A DNA stretch of 21,864 nt, from contig JBEKYH010000098.1 of NCBI GenBank assembly GCA_049511115.1, forward strand, positions 1 to 21,864, in the 5' to 3' direction. The notes under the pieces were generated by a model. The model did not search any database and was not told the DNA's origin. It worked only from the letters and a program-made list of their open reading frames with translations. The stretch comes from JBEKYH01 sp049511115 (GTDB lineage Bacteria > Planctomycetota > Phycisphaerae > Tepidisphaerales > Tepidisphaeraceae). Shown here in pieces: positions 15,595 through 21,864 of the stretch; the stretch's first letter is position 1; every line of letters starts with the position of its first letter. The position numbers and the translations under genes were made by a program.

Positions 15595-15670
15595 GCCTCT
15601 CCTCACAAACTTCACGCGGGATGGAATCGGTTCGAGAGGTAGTGTAGCTAAAACTGCGGGCAACGGAAGG

Positions 15671-15716
15671 GGTTTAAGGGCTTAAGGGTTCAACGGCTTA
15701 AGGGTTCAAAAGTTTG
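15671..15716. repeat. Short tandem repeat, 16-base period
   Basis: GGCTTAAGGGTTCAA occurs at 15679-15693 and again at 15695-15709 with no mismatch, with degenerate partial units before (GGTTTAAGG) and after (AGTTTGAGG). It lies between the divergent hypothetical gene and the nucleotidyltransferase gene. It has no evident function and may be a slippage-prone spacer. Confidence 0.6.
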
Positions 15717-15794
15717 AGGGGATTTGTGTTCGCACCAAGGGCGTAGGACAGCCAGAATGATGTGTAGCCACTTTTTTACCATCGCGCCAATGGT

Positions 15795-15800
15795 TAGAAT
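15795..15800 (+). promoter_or_regulatory. -10-like box placed for a leaderless transcript
   Basis: TAGAAT, a five-of-six match to the -10 consensus, ends exactly six bases before the nucleotidyltransferase ATG at 15807, and no ribosome binding site lies between. This is the geometry of leaderless promoters. A -35 element is poor (T-run at 15772-15777). Confidence 0.35.
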
Positions 15801-15806
15801 CACGCC

Positions 15807-16136
15807 ATGATCTCGCGAGCCGAAATTCAGGCTTTTGTCGATCAGGTTGTCGGCAGGTTCCGCCCGCTGCGTGTAATTCTGTTCGGATCGTACGCGAATG
15901 GCCATCCAACCGAGGACTCTGATGTGGACCTGATGGTGGTCATGCCCCATCGTGGCCCAAGCGCCAAAACGGCAACGCGAATACGGCTGGCATGTCCACG
16001 CGATTTCCCGATGGACCTTATCGTGCGCTCGCCGGCCGAATTGCGCCGGCGGCTGCGCATAGGCGATTCGTTCATGTGTGAAATTGCGTCAACGGGTATT
16101 GTGCTGCATGAAAGCCCCAACGCGCGAATGGGTTGA
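15807..16136 (+). CDS. MNT-type nucleotidyltransferase (MntA-like antitoxin candidate)
   Basis: A 109-residue minimal nucleotidyltransferase. The active-site signature GS-x10-DxD is intact: Gly27-Ser28 in LFGSYANG and Asp39/Asp41 in DSDVDLMVV. Asp70 in PMDLIV is a candidate third metal-binding acid. Such proteins pair with HEPN partners; in the characterised MntA-HepT (type VII) toxin-antitoxin systems the MNT protein AMPylates the HEPN toxin and neutralises it. Here a HEPN gene overlaps the 3' end by 29 bases, so the two are translated together. No ribosome binding site precedes the ATG, but a -10-like box six bases upstream suggests a leaderless message. The alternative is a regulatory nucleotidyltransferase without toxin function. 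Confidence 0.88.
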   Translation: MISRAEIQAFVDQVVGRFRPLRVILFGSYANGHPTEDSDVDLMVVMPHRGPSAKTATRIRLACPRDFPMDLIVRSPAELRRRLRIGDSFMCEIASTGIVLHESPNARMG

Positions 16137-16491
16137 GAAGGCTGAGGCCGATTACGCAGCCGCGCTGCTGGTGCGTCGTTCCCGAAAGAAACATGGCCGG
16201 GATATCGTCTGCTTTCATTTGCAGCAATGCGTCGAAAAGTATCTCAAAGCGCGGCTTGAAGAAGCAGCGATTGCATTCCCCAAAACGCACGACCTTGAGA
16301 AGCTGCTGGCCTTGGCAATTGCGGTCGAGCCGATGTGGGCGGCGCTTCGACCGGCGATGGCCACCCTTACGGACTTTGCCGTCGAGGTCCGGTATCCGGG
16401 GCGATCTGCGTCCCCCGCCGAAACGCGAGGCCTTCTCAATTCCGCAGCCCAAATCCGTGACCTGATCCGCCAGCGACTTGGATTGCGGTGA
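16108..16491 (+). CDS. HEPN-domain protein, partner of the MNT nucleotidyltransferase
   Basis: All-helical HEPN protein (PF05168-like), 127 residues. Landmarks are CFHLQQCVEKYLKARLEE (about 35-52), PKTHDLEKLL (58-67) and the VRYPG motif (94-98), in the family order. Catalytic HEPN RNases carry Rx4-6H. The only such spacing here is Arg31-x5-His37, at the start of the CFHxQQ helix, which is not the usual catalytic place, so RNase activity is doubtful. The ATG at 16108 was chosen over an in-frame upstream start (16078) because the sequence then begins MKAPTREWVEKAEADY, as family members do. The gene overlaps the MNT gene by 29 bases, indicating coupling. The pair may be a toxin-antitoxin or nucleotide-modification module. 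Confidence 0.87.
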   Translation: MKAPTREWVEKAEADYAAALLVRRSRKKHGRDIVCFHLQQCVEKYLKARLEEAAIAFPKTHDLEKLLALAIAVEPMWAALRPAMATLTDFAVEVRYPGRSASPAETRGLLNSAAQIRDLIRQRLGLR

Positions 16492-16530
16492 TGAAATAAC
16501 CCTCAGGAATCCGTGCCGACTCGATCATCG

Positions 16531-16559
16531 TTGACGACCCGCGAAAGGAGTCGTACAAC
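16531..16559 (+). promoter_or_regulatory. Candidate promoter of holA
   Basis: TTGACG (16531-16536) and TACAAC (16554-16559) are 17 bases apart, matching the consensus at five and four of six positions. Transcription would start about four bases before the ATG at 16570, giving a nearly leaderless message and arguing against the upstream GTG start. Confidence 0.35.
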
Positions 16560-16569
16560 CGCCGCACTG

Positions 16570-17529
16570 ATGGAAAAGCCCGCAGTAAAAATACCTCTCG
16601 TGGTTGCGCTGGTTGGGAGCGACACGTTCCTGCAACTCGCCGCGCTGGATCGGCTGCTGCGGCTGCTGCCGGCGGATGCGACGCGCATTGATCTCGACGG
16701 AGAAACCGCGCAGCTTGCCGACGTATTGGACGAGGCGCGCTCGTTTGCCATGTTTGGCGGCGGCAAGGCGGTTGTAGTTCGCAACGCGGACGATTTTGTC
16801 AAGAACAATCGCGAGAAACTGGAAGACTACGTTGAATCGCCGTCGGATAGCGCCATGCTGGTGCTGCGCCTGGCGAAGCTGCCGGCGACGCAGCGGATTT
16901 ACAAGGCGATTGCCAAGGTCGGGCGCATCGAGCCGTGCGACGCGCCAAAGGAGTTGGCCAAGTGGATTATCGAGCGCGGAAAAGCGGCGCACCAATTGAC
17001 CGTCGCGTTCGACGCGGCGCGGCTGCTGGCGGATCTGATCGGCGATGATCTGGGGCGGCTCGATAACGAATTGGCGAAATTGGCGCTGACCGTTGAAGGC
17101 GGCGCCGTGTCGGCAAAACACGTGGCGCAGAGCGCGGCGTTTCAGCGCGAGCGCGAGATGTGGGACATGACCAACTCCCTGGCCAGCGGCGACCGCGCGG
17201 GGGCGCTGCGGCGCTGGCGCGAGATGCTGCGGCTGGATTCGTCGGTTGAGTTTCGCGCCGTCACCTGGCTGGGGATGTGGCTGGAGAGCGTGCGCAAGGC
17301 GCAGCCGATGATTCGGCGCGGCGACAGCGCGGCGACGATCGGGCAGGCGGTGCGCATCTGGCAGCGCGAATTGCAGGGGCCGTTTGTGGAGACCGCCCGC
17401 GCGATGGGGCAGCGCGGCGTGGACCGGGCCGTGGATTTGCTCGCGGAAATCGACTTCCAGAGCAAGACGGGCGTGGGGAACGCGGCGGATAACGTAGAGC
17501 GGTTTATACTTTCCCTGGCGGTCGCCTAG
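16570..17529 (+). CDS. holA: DNA polymerase III subunit delta
   Basis: Clamp-loader subunit that opens the sliding clamp. The 319-residue product has the HolA layout: N-terminal RecA-like fold starting LVVALVGSDTFLQLAALDRLL, then SFAMFGGGKAVVVRNADDFV and a hydrophobic SDSAMLVLRL strand; a helical middle with LIGDDLGRLDNELAKLAL (the conserved GxDLxxLxNELEKL region, about residues 156-173); and a C-terminal helical collar domain. No Walker ATPase motif is present, as expected. ATG 16570 fits the family N terminus and the promoter-like sequence just before it, but has no close ribosome binding site (AAAGGAG at 16544-16550 is 19 bases away). A GTG at 16513 with a weak AGGA upstream would add 19 residues. 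It follows the HEPN gene by 78 bases and is probably unrelated to it. Confidence 0.9.
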   Translation: MEKPAVKIPLVVALVGSDTFLQLAALDRLLRLLPADATRIDLDGETAQLADVLDEARSFAMFGGGKAVVVRNADDFVKNNREKLEDYVESPSDSAMLVLRLAKLPATQRIYKAIAKVGRIEPCDAPKELAKWIIERGKAAHQLTVAFDAARLLADLIGDDLGRLDNELAKLALTVEGGAVSAKHVAQSAAFQREREMWDMTNSLASGDRAGALRRWREMLRLDSSVEFRAVTWLGMWLESVRKAQPMIRRGDSAATIGQAVRIWQRELQGPFVETARAMGQRGVDRAVDLLAEIDFQSKTGVGNAADNVERFILSLAVA

Positions 17530-18037
17530 GTTTCCCGCAGCGCCGGCGGGTGGCGGGGATTAATGCTCATGGTGAGTTCGCTTTTGACGAACTATGGCGG
17601 TATTTGCGACGTATGTCTATCAGCGCCAAGCATTTTGAATCGGCTGGGTGTGGAAGAGCCGCTGGATATGCCAATGAATGAGGCCGAAATGGCAAAGAGC
17701 GGCCGTAGCGGTGCAAAAGGTGATTCGGTCGCGGGGGTTTTTACGCAGGGTCCATTTTCGCGTTGATGCCACGTGTTTTGTTTTTTGAGTCATTATGGAT
17801 GTAGATGTGCAAGGATGCGGCGCAGGCGGGGTATCATTTTTTGTCGGCGCTCGGGGTGACGATGCGCCAAACGATTATCGGTCGTGCCGCGCGCGATGGC
17901 GGGCAGTCCGTGCGTTCGATAATACCGTTGCCGGCGGCGCTGGCCGGGCGGTCGGCAAAAACTGCGCATTCCACTCAAAGGCGACAACCGTGCGGACGAT
18001 ATAGGTGGTGTTGCCTGTTGCCAGTGGAGAAAATGCC
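17530..18037. other. About 500 bases without a convincing gene
   Basis: Short open frames exist here (for example 17563-17766, 67 codons, and 17795-18004) but none has a ribosome binding site, conserved motif or coherent composition. A weak hairpin CCCGC/GCGGG (17534-17538 and 17546-17550) follows holA without a T-run. Two short T-rich patches (about 17775-17787 and 17837-17842) contrast with the GC-rich surroundings. The last part must hold the promoter and leader of the HTH-receiver gene. No riboswitch, tRNA or repeat was recognised. Confidence 0.5.
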
Positions 18038-18619
18038 ATGAATGCCACAAAAGTCAAAGACGTGCTGACCACCGGTGAAGTCGCCAAAATCTGCAACGTG
18101 GCGCCCCGCACGGTCAGCAAGTGGTTCGACAGCGGCGCCCTGCACGGGTATCGAATCCCCGGCAGCAAGGACCGCCGCATCCCGCTGAATCAGTTGATTC
18201 GCTTTATGAAGCATCACGGCATGCCCCTCAACGGGCTGATGACCGGATGCACGCGGGTCCTCATCGTGGACGGCGAGCAGGACATCGTCGAGGTGCTGGA
18301 AAAGATTCTCGAGGACGAAGCCAAGTACGAAGTCGAGGTGGCCCGCGGCGGATTCGCCGCCGGATTGACGGCGGAAAAATTCCGCCCGCACGTGATCCTG
18401 CTGGACATGCACTTACCCGACATTGACGGCCGCGAGGTCGCCAAGCAGGTCCGGGGCAATCCCGACTTGCAGCTCACCAAGCTGATCGCCATGAGCGGGC
18501 GGATGACCGAGGACGAATCCAAGGGTTTGATGTCGGAGTTCGACGGATTCCTTCGCAAGCCGTTCCATGTGCGACAGGTCATCGAGGCCATCGAAGACTG
18601 CATGGCCGTCGTCTACTAA
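18038..18619 (+). CDS. HTH-receiver response regulator, reversed domain order
   Basis: A 193-residue regulator. Residues 8-60 form an excisionase/MerR-type winged helix (LTTGEVAKICNVAPRTVSKWFDSGALHGYRI, then SKDRRIPLNQLIRFM). Residues 72-190 form a CheY-like receiver: TRVLIVDGEQD, phospho-acceptor Asp123 in ILLDMHLPDIDG, Ser153 in AMSGR and Lys174 in RKPF. The acidic pocket reads Asp78-Gly79-Glu80 instead of the usual adjacent acid pair. DNA-binding first and receiver second is the reverse of standard regulators but is known in this kind of bacterium. The receiver probably controls dimerisation or DNA binding of the HTH. GGAG (18025-18028) is nine bases before the ATG. No histidine kinase gene is next to it, so it is an orphan regulator within this window. 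Confidence 0.9.
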   Translation: MNATKVKDVLTTGEVAKICNVAPRTVSKWFDSGALHGYRIPGSKDRRIPLNQLIRFMKHHGMPLNGLMTGCTRVLIVDGEQDIVEVLEKILEDEAKYEVEVARGGFAAGLTAEKFRPHVILLDMHLPDIDGREVAKQVRGNPDLQLTKLIAMSGRMTEDESKGLMSEFDGFLRKPFHVRQVIEAIEDCMAVVY

Positions 18620-18667
18620 ACCGACGGCATAGAGCAAAGCAAATCCTGGTGCACGGCACAGGCCGGC

Positions 18668-18693
18668 GGGGCCGCCTCGGAGGGGGCGGCCCC
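18668..18693. terminator. Strong GC hairpin between convergent genes
   Basis: GGGGCCGCC (18668-18676) and GGCGGCCCC (18685-18693) form a perfect 9-base stem with loop TCGGAGGG. It lies 48 bases after the HTH-receiver stop and on the 3' side of the convergent secreted-protein gene. It lacks a T-run, so it is a stem-only or bidirectional terminator candidate. Confidence 0.35.
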
Positions 18694-18760
18694 TGCTATG
18701 CGCGGCTGCGCCGCGAGCGGGTTGAAAGTAGCGAGTAGAAAGTAGACTACGGCTGGGACG

Positions 18761-18777
18761 NNNNNNNNNNNNNNNNN
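18761..18777. other. Assembly gap (17 N)
   Basis: Seventeen undetermined bases. The 5' flank has a short repetitive stretch of GTAG/AAAGTAG units (18726-18750). The gap hides the 3' end of the secreted coiled-coil gene; its true length is not known. Confidence 0.98.
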
Positions 18778-19566
18778 GGGCGGGGACGAGGTTGCGGGGT
18801 CAACGTTCGCGCCGCGGTTTGCGTTTGGGGCCGGGTTTTGCAGCAGTCCACCGACCTGGGACTCCTGCAAGATCGACCCCTCGCGCTGCTGATACAGTTT
18901 GGCGATGTTCGCTTTGTCGTCGTTGAGGGTTGCTTCCTGCTGATCGAGTTGCTTGCGGGCGTATTCAATCTGCGCGGCCCGTTCGGAGAGATTCAAATCG
19001 ACCAGTTTGTCCGCCTGAACTTTGATCTGGGCGCGCACGATGTTGGCCTGGGAGCTATTTCCGCGGCGGGTGGCCACGCGCAATTGTGCGGCCAGGCCAA
19101 AAATCTCGTCCTCCACCCGGAACTGCTCAACATGCATGCCATACAATTCGGGCTCTGTCTGCTTGTACTGCTGAAGATTGAGCCATCGCTGCATGAGGCT
19201 CAACCGAACGGGCGCCCCGGGCAGCGGAGGACGCAATTGCATCGAGCGGTATCGGTTGGGACTGACCTCCTTGAAGAAGCTCAAGAAATTGCCCCATTCC
19301 TGCTCTTCGTTCTGGCGGATCAGGTCCAATTCGTGGGCGCGCTCCTGCGGCGTCAAGTCCGGCTGGCGAAGGTATTCCAATATCCGCTGCTGGCGACCCT
19401 GGGGGTTTTGCGGGCGCGCCTGCTGTCCGCGACCCGGCGCGCCGGCGGCCTGCGCCAGGGCCGGCTGAACGCCTGTCCAGACCGATGTGGCGCTAAACCA
19501 GGAACCGGCCGCGCATAAAACCCAGGCGCCAGCCGCCGCGCACAGGAGCTTTTTCATCCCGCTCAT
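18778..19566 (-). CDS. Secreted coiled-coil protein, 3' end lost at gap
   Basis: At least 263 residues. Residues 1-38 are a signal peptide (basic MSGMKKLL, hydrophobic core, ALA just before the likely cut), preceded by a good ribosome binding site GGAGGG (reverse strand, plus 19572-19577). The mature part starts Gln/Arg/Pro-rich, continues with acidic-basic helical segments (LTPQERAHELDLIRQNEEQE, LMQRWLNLQQYKQTEPELYG), and a long coiled coil (ARKQLDQQEATLNDDKANIAKLYQQRE), then an Asn/Pro-rich tail. A similar mix occurs in periplasmic stress-sensing helical proteins of the Spy/heavy-metal sensor kind, but I see no diagnostic motif. The frame is nominally open through the N run to 18616, but what lies beyond reads like non-coding sequence and would overlap the convergent gene, so I stop at the gap. 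Its start overlaps the anti-sigma stop by four bases, so it belongs to the sigma operon. Confidence 0.75.
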
Positions 19567-20264
19567 TTCAACCCTCCGCGGGTGTCCGCTTCCACAGGCA
19601 ACCCGAGGAATATGTTATCGGTCTCATCCGCAGCCGGAGCCGAGGCAACCGCTCCATCGTTTTCATCAGCGGTCGTGGAGTCGAGGGAATTCAGCAACCG
19701 CTCCTGCTGGTCGGCGGGGAGTTCGGCGATGGCCGCATCAGGCGAAGCGGCATCGGTGGCAGGCGCGGGAGCCTCCTGGTTTTGGGGCGGCTGATTCTGA
19801 TTGTTGTTTTCGGCCACGATCGGTGCGTTGGCACTTAGGCTGTCCCCGGGCGTCTGCGCAATGTTATTGACCCGCTGGTGATGCAGCACGCTGACAGTCA
19901 CAGCGATGATGACAGCAGCAGCCGCCGCCAGGGGATAATACCACCAGGCCACCGACGCGGATTTGGAGCGGAGGGGCGCCGCCGGACGGGCTAAGCGCTG
20001 CGTGGTCCATTGCCGCACCAGACGGCTGGCCCGCGCGACGGCCGCGTCGGTCGGCACCGGGGCTGCCGTGGAACGATCCAGGAAACCCATCGCTGTCACG
20101 AATGTCGCGTGAGCCGAGCGCAGATGCGAGAGCTGCGACAGCAACGCGGGCTCGGCACCCAGGCGGCGATTGATCTTGTCCCGTTCGGCGCCGGGCAACT
20201 CATCGGCGAGATACATCAGGAGCAGCGCCTGGTCGTCCTTGAGATTTTCAATTTCGCTGGCCAT
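19563..20264 (-). CDS. Membrane anti-sigma factor candidate, zinc-less
   Basis: A 233-residue product directly after the ECF sigma gene. Residues 8-50 (LKDDQALLLMYLADELPGAE, then RDKINRRLGAEPALLSQL) follow the helical pattern of the anti-sigma domain (xxLxxYLDGELPxxExxxxxxHLxxC), but the zinc-binding His/Cys residues are absent. A single span lies at about 106-127 (the run PLAAAAAVIIAVTVSVL), then a Asn/Gln/Pro-rich, acidic, probably disordered extracytoplasmic tail of about 100 residues. This gives an inside-out order: sigma-binding domain in the cytoplasm and sensor tail outside. The ATG at 20264 has AAAAGG upstream; an alternative TTG at 20321 starts just after the sigma stop. The stop overlaps the next gene in ATGA. 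Anti-sigma role is inferred from position and layout. Confidence 0.72.
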   Translation of the reverse strand: MASEIENLKDDQALLLMYLADELPGAERDKINRRLGAEPALLSQLSHLRSAHATFVTAMGFLDRSTAAPVPTDAAVARASRLVRQWTTQRLARPAAPLRSKSASVAWWYYPLAAAAAVIIAVTVSVLHHQRVNNIAQTPGDSLSANAPIVAENNNQNQPPQNQEAPAPATDAASPDAAIAELPADQQERLLNSLDSTTADENDGAVASAPAADETDNIFLGLPVEADTRGGLK

Positions 20265-20322
20265 GGCTTTAGCCTTTTCGCAGTCGGCCCAACATCCTAA
20301 AGAGACGCCGTTCGCAGGCAAA

Positions 20323-20901
20323 TTATTGTTCGTCCATCAACTGCTTGAGTTTCTGCATTGCCTTGTGCATGCGGCCCAGTGCGGTGTTCAACGGACATCC
20401 GAGCATCCGGGCAATTTCCACAAATTTCAATCCACTATAATACCTCAACAACAGGACTTGTTTCTGATTTTCCGGCAACTGCTCAATCGCCCCGCGAAGC
20501 TTGATCGCCTGCTCCGTGCCTTCCAGGGGCGAACTGGCCTCGGGATAGGTCTGGTCGGTGGCGAGTTTCAGGCCTTCCTTGGCATTCTTCTCGCGGCTGC
20601 GCGAGCGCCAATGATCGTTGGCCTTATTGGTGGCGATCCGATAAAGCCAGGCCTTAAAGCCGCCGCCGCCGGAATCAAACCGGTCAATGTGTTCCAGCAC
20701 ACTGACCCACGTCTGCTGATGCAATTCTTCGGCGATCTGATCGCCGCCAACCAGTCGCTGCAAATATCGCATGAGGGCCGGACAGTGCCTGCGCACCAAC
20801 TCTTCCCCGGCCGCAGCTTCACCATCGCGCAGGCGAGCGACCAGCGCCTCATCATTCACGACAGCCGGGGTTGGAATTTCCATTGTCAGAGCAAAAGACA
20901 T
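20323..20901 (-). CDS. ECF-family RNA polymerase sigma factor
   Basis: A 192-residue sigma factor, distinct from the kinase-linked one. Region 2 (about 28-100) includes LVRRHCPALMRYLQRLVG, AEELHQQTWVSVLEHIDRF and FKAWLYRIATNKANDHWR, the classic ECF region 2 pattern. Region 4 (about 138-190) is IEQLPENQKQVLLLRYYSGL then FVEIARMLGCPLNTALGRMHKAMQKL. Two start codons, 20901 and 20883, have no ribosome binding site; I took the first. The next gene is a membrane anti-sigma candidate 58 bases downstream, then a secreted protein overlapping that one, which makes a sigma/anti-sigma/effector-type operon. The LysM gene ends 68 bases upstream on the same strand and may be in the same transcript. A TATAGG (minus strand, plus 20923-20928) could be a -10 box, with no clear -35. 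Confidence 0.92.
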   Translation of the reverse strand: MSFALTMEIPTPAVVNDEALVARLRDGEAAAGEELVRRHCPALMRYLQRLVGGDQIAEELHQQTWVSVLEHIDRFDSGGGGFKAWLYRIATNKANDHWRSRSREKNAKEGLKLATDQTYPEASSPLEGTEQAIKLRGAIEQLPENQKQVLLLRYYSGLKFVEIARMLGCPLNTALGRMHKAMQKLKQLMDEQ

Positions 20902-20969
20902 TGGATAGGCCCGGCCGTCACCCCCTATAACGCCGCGCAAATGATTTTATTGTGAAACCTGCGAGGTAT

Positions 20970-21864
20970 CTAGGGGCGCTTCGGATCCGATGGTTTATCC
21001 AAATTCTTATCGGAATGAGGGGCGGGTTCATGCAGCGGGTTGTGCACTCCCGGGTGGGCGACGGGGTAGAATTCACCGGTAAATTCTTTGTCTTCCTTGG
21101 GTTGCTCCTCGATCCGCGCCGGTGCAGCGGCAGGTACGGCCTTGAACTCTCTTTCGGGAATTTGCGGTCCGGATTGGGCGGCTAGCGCGCTGGTTGATGG
21201 TGAGCCCGCGGGCTGTTCCTGACCCTCCTTGACGCTGGCGGCCAAAGTTTCGTTCAGTGCGGTAAGCTGCTTGAGCTCCTCCTCGGTCATCTCCGCGCGA
21301 GGCTTGGGCATGGCTGCTTTCTTCTTGCGCGTGGTAGATCCAAAGCGGCTGATGTCGTAATCGTCCTTGGCCTGCGGCCGGCCCAAGCCGGCGGTTGTCA
21401 GCAGGTTGAGCGTTATCGGCCAGAAGACGCCGATGATGGCGAAGGATGAGCCGATCCAGAGGATGTTGCAATTCTGGGGCACTTTCCACCAGGCGAATTT
21501 GTGGTGGACCCAGGGGTAATCTTTTTCGGCATCCCCAAGCCAATCCAGGACGGTTTTTTGATCATTGGGATTCCAAGGGATGTAGATTGCCTGATCGGGC
21601 CGTAACCGGCTGCGTCCGGCGTTACTCATCAGCGTCTTTACCGAGTGGCTGTATCGAAACTCCTGATTGGCGACGGCGATGGCGTTTTCACCCTCGGCGG
21701 TGTCCTTGCCGTAAACGGCGGCGGTAATAGTTTCCAACGTGTCATCCGCCTTGACCTTGTACATCTCCTGGAAACCGGGGAGAAGCTTATCGCCTTTCGT
21801 TGCCGTCTCGCGAGCAAAGCGCGGATCAACCGGGGCGTAGGGGACGGTGCCGGGAAACCACTTG
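20970..21864 (-). CDS. LysM-domain membrane protein, 5' partial
   Basis: The frame is open to the right edge of the window, so the N terminus is missing; at least 297 residues are present. An upstream stretch (VPYAPVDPRFARETATKGDK) leads into a LysM-like module: YKVKADDTLETITAAVYG, then ENAIAVANQ, LRPDQAIYIPW. LysM modules bind peptidoglycan or chitin-type glycans. A hydrophobic span follows (NILWIGSSFAIIGVFWPITL, plus about 21405-21470), then a highly charged, Lys/Glu-rich, Pro/Ala-rich C-terminal tail ending in DKNLDKPSDPKRP that is likely disordered. If the LysM module faces the wall, the tail is cytoplasmic. It is just upstream of the ECF sigma operon on the same strand, which suggests, without proof, a cell-envelope link. 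Confidence 0.75.
   Translation of the reverse strand, partial: KWFPGTVPYAPVDPRFARETATKGDKLLPGFQEMYKVKADDTLETITAAVYGKDTAEGENAIAVANQEFRYSHSVKTLMSNAGRSRLRPDQAIYIPWNPNDQKTVLDWLGDAEKDYPWVHHKFAWWKVPQNCNILWIGSSFAIIGVFWPITLNLLTTAGLGRPQAKDDYDISRFGSTTRKKKAAMPKPRAEMTEEELKQLTALNETLAASVKEGQEQPAGSPSTSALAAQSGPQIPEREFKAVPAAAPARIEEQPKEDKEFTGEFYPVAHPGVHNPLHEPAPHSDKNLDKPSDPKRP

Noticed and set aside
16201..16222. Arg31-x5-His37 of the HEPN protein as the catalytic Rx4-6H motif
   Set aside because: It precedes the CFHxQQ helix, where many family members lack the Arg, so it is not secure evidence of RNase activity.
17563..17766. 67-codon plus-strand open frame after holA
   Set aside because: No ribosome binding site, no coherent composition, no motif.
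17795..18041. Overlapping 69- and 78-codon frames before the HTH-receiver gene
   Set aside because: Both lack translation signals and recognisable sequence; they overlap each other in different frames.
18616..18760. C-terminal continuation of the secreted coiled-coil protein beyond the N run
   Set aside because: The gap size is uncertain, the translation changes character, it includes a strong hairpin, and it would overlap the end of the convergent regulator gene.

Overview
The window is a GC-rich chromosomal segment that most likely comes from a planctomycete, probably of the class Phycisphaerae. The evidence is a short-form ECF sigma factor paired with a giant serine/threonine kinase, a protein starting with the 'LESR-x-LMSA' N-terminal signature (the LEPR-XLL type of planctomycete surface proteins), a second ECF sigma operon with a membrane anti-sigma candidate, and an HTH-receiver protein with reversed domain order. 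Placement to class is inference; no rRNA or tRNA gene is visible. A 17-base N run (18761-18777) marks an assembly join.

Layout. 1-815: ribosomal protein genes rpmI and rplT behind a good sigma-70-type promoter; infC, often next to them, is not in the 139 bases shown. 852-6047 (minus strand): ECF sigma factor, then a 1363-residue receptor-like kinase with one membrane span, a presumed beta-propeller and a C-terminal OB-fold-like domain, then a small two-span membrane protein. 6280-9623 (plus): a ribose/xylose-type sugar ABC transporter. Its binding-protein gene is broken by an internal out-of-frame deletion, while the ATPase and permease are intact. 9635-11215: a GT39-type membrane glycosyltransferase. 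11309-13879: alpha-glucan phosphorylase glgP.

13880-16500 is a patchwork of small items: an extragenic palindrome, a helical LESR-signature protein, a possible 28-codon ORF, a conserved hypothetical gene, a 16-bp tandem repeat, and an MNT nucleotidyltransferase/HEPN pair that looks like a toxin-antitoxin-type module. 16570-17529 is holA (DNA polymerase III delta). About 500 bases without a convincing gene precede an HTH-receiver regulator (18038-18619).

18778-21864 (minus): a LysM/membrane protein entering from the right edge, then an ECF sigma factor, a zinc-less membrane anti-sigma candidate, and a secreted coiled-coil protein whose 3' end is lost at the N run. The last three are packed as an operon and plausibly form an envelope-sensing cascade. 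The most notable points are the sigma/kinase/OB-fold unit with a palindrome over its promoter, the broken sugar-binding protein beside an intact transporter, the sigma/anti-sigma/secreted-helix operon, and the MNT-HEPN pair with a possible leaderless start.
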